A stretch of DNA of 64,000 bases. Source: Foliimonas ilicis (lineage in GTDB: Bacteria; Pseudomonadota; Alphaproteobacteria; Rhizobiales; Rhizobiaceae). Of the stretch, positions 60,783 to 64,000 are shown piece after piece. Position 1 is the stretch's first letter; every line of letters begins with the position of its first letter. The notes beneath the pieces are model-generated. The model made no database searches. It was given only the letters and a program-made list of their open reading frames with translations, and was not told the origin of the DNA. Where the stretch lies: positions 176,062-240,061 of the forward strand of contig NZ_JBDUUH010000010.1 in the NCBI RefSeq assembly GCF_039939195.1. The letters are read 5' to 3'. A program made the translations under genes and the position numbers.

Positions 60783-61664
60783 TCACTTACCTCCGCGACG
60801 GTAGGCAACCGACATCGCCGCCGAAACGACAGCCAGAAGCGTTGCAATCATCACCAGAGCAATGACGGATGCCCTTGGCCAATGCGACCCTGCACGCACC
60901 TGATCGATCACGAGCAGGCTGACAGTCGGCGGGTTGGAGCCGCCGAGGAGTTGCGGGCTGACAAAATCTCCAAAGGCGAGGACGAATGCGAACGCAGCGC
61001 CAAGCACAAGTCCGACCCGCGCCGATGGCACGATGACCGAGAACACCGCGCGCAGACGGCCTGCGCCGAGATTATGCGCAGCTTCCACCAGACGCCAGTC
61101 GACGAAAGCGAGGCTCAGCAATTGCAGCAGCGCAACCAGCGGAAACACGAGGGTGAAATAACCGATTTGCGTTGCAAATGGCGTATCAACCATGGTGATC
61201 GGCTCGAAACCGCAAGCAACCAGAATCTGGTTCACGATACCGTTCGAGCCAAGGATCGTACGCCATGTATAGGCACGAACCAGATAGGACGTGAAGAAGG
61301 GCGTAACAAGAAGGCAGGCCCCGAGCAGCCTGACGCGCGGCGACACCTTGAAAGCGAGCGTATATGCCACCGGAAACGCAATGACCGACGCGACAAAAGA
61401 AGCCAATGCCGCATACCATAGCGATCGGAAATACCCGCTCCAGAAGAAACCGGTATTGAAAATGCGTGACCAGTTGGCCAGCGTAAAATCCGGAATCAGG
61501 CGGTAATTCTGAACGGTCCAGAAACTGAGAGCGACCAGAAAGAGCAGCGGCGCTACAAAAAACGCGGCCTGCCAGATGGCAAGCGGCGCGCCCCACACGA
61601 AGGCGAAGATGCTGACACGCTTCGCCTTCCCGTCCGTGGCAATGGATGTTTTACCATGCGGCAT
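60783..61664 (-). CDS. ABC transporter permease (PotB-like)
   Basis: 293 aa from ATG 61664. Six helices, EAA loop EAAHNLGAGRLRAVFSVIVPSARVGL near 200-225. The N-terminal cytoplasmic tail of about 25 residues is longer than usual, and the first helix is IWQAAFFVAPLLFLVALSFW. Confidence 0.94.
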   Translation of the reverse strand: MPHGKTSIATDGKAKRVSIFAFVWGAPLAIWQAAFFVAPLLFLVALSFWTVQNYRLIPDFTLANWSRIFNTGFFWSGYFRSLWYAALASFVASVIAFPVAYTLAFKVSPRVRLLGACLLVTPFFTSYLVRAYTWRTILGSNGIVNQILVACGFEPITMVDTPFATQIGYFTLVFPLVALLQLLSLAFVDWRLVEAAHNLGAGRLRAVFSVIVPSARVGLVLGAAFAFVLAFGDFVSPQLLGGSNPPTVSLLVIDQVRAGSHWPRASVIALVMIATLLAVVSAAMSVAYRRGGK

Positions 61665-61687
61665 TGGAAGTTCTTCTTTTTGGCCGA

Positions 61688-62830
61688 TTACAGGCTTTGG
61701 AACTCGGTCCACACGTCCTGCCAGTCCTCACTAGACTGTTCGGTCGGCAATTCGCGCAGAAGAATCCGGCCCGCACGATAATCTTCAAGCAGATTATGCG
61801 CGCCGAGATCCATGTTTATCATGCGCGCTTCGGCGATGTTCTCGCGATTGAGAAGCTCCCAAGCCTTCTTGCTTGGGCCGGAAGCCATATAGGACGACTT
61901 CAGCATGAGCCTGCGCTGACCTTCGGGACCGGTCAGATAGCGGATGAAGTTCTTCGCAAGTTCCTGCTTTTTCGTGCCCTTCACGATAGAGGCGCTTTCC
62001 GTCCAGATGACCGCGCCTTCTTTCGGCACAGATGCCTTGATGTTGTGGCCGTCGCGCTGAAGCAGGCCTACCATCCATTCACCGGTGCCCGGCACAACCA
62101 TCGCGCCTCCATTAGCGAAGGAATCGAAGACCGCCGCAAAATCCCAGAAGCCAGCAACCTGCGGCTTTAGCGAGAAAACGGATTCCTTGAGCTTGGCGAA
62201 TTGATCGTTGTTGATGACATAGGGGCGCTTATTGCCGAGATAAGCGCTGACGCAACCCATGCATGGCAGATACCAATCGCGCATGCCGACTTTGCCGCGA
62301 ATCTTTTCGTCCCACATGATCGCGTAGGAATTCGCGTCATCGGCGGTGAGCTTATCGGCGTTGTAAGCAAGGCCGTTGATGCCCCAGCTTGTCATTACTG
62401 TGTAGAGCGTATCGTCGATCCAATGCAGCGGGAACTTCTGGAATTCAGGCCAGAAATCCTCAAACGCATAGTCGGCCGGGTTCATCGGCTCGATGAAATC
62501 CGCCTGCTTCAGCTCGTTGACATAGGCTTCATCGGAGAGAACCACATCGAATGTGCCGGCTGGCGATCCGTGGATAAGCGCGAGCAGACGTTCGCCACCG
62601 CTATATTCCTTGGAGACGACTTTGACGCCGTACTCCTCCTCGAACGGCGCAACGACTTCCGGTGCGCCGTGCCCTGGATAGGTCAACCAGGTAAGTACAT
62701 TGTCATCCGTTTGCGCCTGAGCCGTATGAAACGGAGACGACGAAAACAGTGCGGCGCCGGCCGTAGCGGCCGCGCCGCGCAAGACTTGGCGGCGGTTGGT
62801 CGGTGCGTTCATGAAACGACGAAAATCCAT
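61688..62830 (-). CDS. ABC transporter substrate-binding protein (PotD-like, Tat-type signal)
   Basis: 380 aa from ATG 62830. The N-terminus NRRQVLRGAAATAGAALFSSSP has a twin arginine followed by a short hydrophobic stretch, suggesting Tat export of a folded receptor. The fold is family 1/8 SBP: LTWLTYPGHGAPEVVAPFEEEYGVKVVSKEYSGGERLLALI, and SWGINGLAYNADKL. It is first in a seven-gene operon with permeases, ATPase, creatininase, ureohydrolase and Ldh-type reductase. A cationic guanidino ligand is inferred. Confidence 0.92.
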   Translation of the reverse strand: MDFRRFMNAPTNRRQVLRGAAATAGAALFSSSPFHTAQAQTDDNVLTWLTYPGHGAPEVVAPFEEEYGVKVVSKEYSGGERLLALIHGSPAGTFDVVLSDEAYVNELKQADFIEPMNPADYAFEDFWPEFQKFPLHWIDDTLYTVMTSWGINGLAYNADKLTADDANSYAIMWDEKIRGKVGMRDWYLPCMGCVSAYLGNKRPYVINNDQFAKLKESVFSLKPQVAGFWDFAAVFDSFANGGAMVVPGTGEWMVGLLQRDGHNIKASVPKEGAVIWTESASIVKGTKKQELAKNFIRYLTGPEGQRRLMLKSSYMASGPSKKAWELLNRENIAEARMINMDLGAHNLLEDYRAGRILLRELPTEQSSEDWQDVWTEFQSL

Positions 62831-62885
62831 AAAGTGAACCCCTTTTTTTATCATTGATCGGCCAGAGCTTGCACAATCGTTTTTC

Positions 62886-62931
62886 TTCGATAAATATCAA
62901 AGTCTCGAATGTCACTTTGATGAATATCAAA
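62886..62931. promoter_or_regulatory. Two LysR-type operator sites in the divergent promoter
   Basis: TTCGAT-AAAT-ATCAAA (62886-62901) and TTTGAT-GAAT-ATCAAA (62916-62931), repeated exactly 30 bp apart (about three helical turns). The second is a perfect inverted repeat (6-bp arms) and lies directly before the lysR ATG. Confidence 0.7.
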
Positions 62932-62936
62932 CCTTC

Positions 62937-63833
62937 ATGCATCTAACCGACCTCGATTTGCGCTTGATGCAGCTTTTCCTGACGATAGTGGACAATCGTG
63001 GATTGTCGGCTGCGCAAACCAGCCTGAATCTGGGGCTGTCTACCATCAGTTCGCACTTGGGCACGCTTGAAAAGAGACTTGGCGTCAAGCTTTGCGAACG
63101 CGGCCGTAGCGGCTTTCGCTTGACGGAAGAAGGCGAAAAGGTTTTTCAGATTGCGCGCCAGCTCGCCGGCTCTGTAAGTTCTGCAAATTCAGAACTCGCA
63201 AGTCTTCGCAATATTCTGGTCGGTAAACTGCGAATCGGCACGGTCGACAACGTGGTCAACAATCCCACCGCGCATATCGCCGAAGCGCTTCACGCTTTCG
63301 ATCTTCGAAAACACGAGGTCGCGGTTACAGTGGAGATCGTCTCGCCGCGAGATCTGGAGCGGCAAGTATCGGACGGCGTACTGGACATTGGCATAGGCCC
63401 GCGCATCCATAATCTCGGTTCGCTCGACTACGATCTTCTGTTTACCGAGAAACAGTATCTTTATTGCGGGCGTAAGCATCCGCTCTACGATCAGGCACCG
63501 GATGGCTGGACCCACGGTCACGCCGCTTTGCAGAAATATGCCAGCCACATATGCCCCCTGCCTGACACACCGGATTACGACATGTTTCGCAGCGTATCCG
63601 TTGCGCACAATATGGAAAGCGTCGCGATATTCGTCGTTTCCGGGCGTTTTATCGGATTTCTTCCCGAGCACTACGCGCGACAATGGGTCAGCCGCGATAT
63701 GATGCGCCCGATACGGCCTGACCTGTATTTGTACGAAAACTCATTTTACAGCTTCCGCAGCAAACGACAGCGTGCCAACCGCGTCATTGGCCAGTACAGA
63801 AAAGATTTGATCTCTGTGCACGAAGCTCAATAG
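62937..63833 (+). CDS. LysR-family regulator of the guanidino ABC operon
   Basis: 298 aa. HTH (LRLMQLFLTIVDNRGLSAAQTSLNLGLSTISSHLGTLEKRLG, residues 8-49) and effector domain (GKLRIGTVDNVVNNPTAHIAEALHAFDLRKHEVAVTVEIVSPRDL). Divergent from the SBP gene, with two operators between them, so it should control the whole operon. Confidence 0.93.
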   Translation: MHLTDLDLRLMQLFLTIVDNRGLSAAQTSLNLGLSTISSHLGTLEKRLGVKLCERGRSGFRLTEEGEKVFQIARQLAGSVSSANSELASLRNILVGKLRIGTVDNVVNNPTAHIAEALHAFDLRKHEVAVTVEIVSPRDLERQVSDGVLDIGIGPRIHNLGSLDYDLLFTEKQYLYCGRKHPLYDQAPDGWTHGHAALQKYASHICPLPDTPDYDMFRSVSVAHNMESVAIFVVSGRFIGFLPEHYARQWVSRDMMRPIRPDLYLYENSFYSFRSKRQRANRVIGQYRKDLISVHEAQ

Positions 63834-63874
63834 GCCAATACCGGGAGGTCTATCCCACCTGGCAGATCAAAAGT

Positions 63875-64000
63875 TTAAACTTTCAGTGCCGGAAAGGATT
63901 TGTTTGTCCAAGATACAAATTCTTCTACCGGCAGCAACGAGTTCGTCATCCGCCGCCGTTCAGTGCCATAAGCAGCCCCATAGAACCCAGGCCGACGAAT
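63875..64000 (-). CDS. Partial gene, C-terminal 41 residues only
   Basis: The frame is open to the window edge and ends at TAA 63875-63877. It reads RRPGFYGAAYGTERRRMTNS then LLPVEEFVSWTNKSFPALKV, which has normal protein composition. The family cannot be judged from this fragment. It is convergent with the LysR gene at 63833. Confidence 0.55.
   Translation of the reverse strand: MRRPGFYGAAYGTERRRMTNSLLPVEEFVSWTNKSFPALKV

Noticed and set aside
63946..63999. FVGLGSMGLLMAL on the minus strand, like the N-terminus of a hydroxyisobutyrate dehydrogenase
   Set aside because: The frame stops after 17 codons and a neighbouring minus-strand frame is open to the edge with better protein character. 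The Rossmann-like string is a chance reading.
1..64000. CRISPR array, tRNA or rRNA genes
   Set aside because: No regularly spaced repeats, cloverleaf sequences or rRNA signatures were noticed by eye; a dedicated tRNA scan was not possible.

Overview
The window looks like part of a chromosome or chromid of an alphaproteobacterium of the order Hyphomicrobiales (Rhizobiales), most likely a Brucella/Ochrobactrum relative. This is an inference from the moderately GC-rich code, the density of TRAP and ABC uptake operons each paired with a GntR, LacI or LysR regulator, a typical Irr (iron) box in front of a heme oxygenase gene, and a BhuO-like heme oxygenase. I see no rRNA, tRNA, CRISPR array, intact insertion sequence or phage gene. 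It reads as a nutrient-scavenging accessory region.

Layout. 1-6135: hexuronate module, with a minus-strand gntR-dctP-dctQ-dctM (TRAP) operon divergent from uxuA-uxuB. 6136-7233: debris, including a decayed LysR gene. 7234-13678: a LacI regulator divergent from an AfuABC-like uptake system and an inositol-monophosphatase-family phosphatase. 13711-20166: LysR divergent from a degenerate alpha/beta hydrolase and a MexEF-like RND efflux pump. 20464-21505: heme oxygenase plus a DUF454 protein behind an Irr box. 21701-26310: alcohol dehydrogenase, Tat-exported hydrolase, MFS exporter and divergent LysR. 26436-32298: proposed quinate/shikimate module (type II dehydroquinase-like protein, TRAP transporter, two tandem GntR paralogues, NAD-type shikimate/quinate dehydrogenase). 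32381-36224: periplasmic three-subunit GMC dehydrogenase with a triheme cytochrome c.

36467-46284 is a ten-gene minus-strand operon under LacI control (lacI at 46495-47526): sugar ABC transporter, zinc dehydrogenase, PfkB kinase, LacD/YihT-like aldolase, SDR, enolase-superfamily dehydratase and a TauE/SafE exporter, mostly with overlapping or nearly touching genes. 47826-51670: arsenic operon arsR-arsC-acr3-arsH-MFS. 51671-55855: small and hypothetical genes, a decayed repeat protein, LysR with a YcaC-like hydrolase, and a GreA-like factor. 55852-62830: a polyamine-type ABC operon with creatininase, ureohydrolase and an Ldh-family reductase, divergent from LysR (62937-63833). A partial gene enters at the right edge.

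The best candidates for undescribed biology are (i) the LacI operon that joins a sulfoglycolysis-like aldolase and kinase to a TauE exporter, (ii) the creatininase plus ureohydrolase plus imine/keto-acid reductase operon, which suggests a cyclic-guanidine pathway, (iii) the AfuABC-like plus phosphatase module, (iv) the dehydroquinase paralogue with altered active-site residues in a catabolic setting, and (v) the alpha/beta hydrolase whose nucleophile Ser is Glu, encoded just upstream of the RND pump. Function calls come from reading motifs and recalling families; no database search was run.
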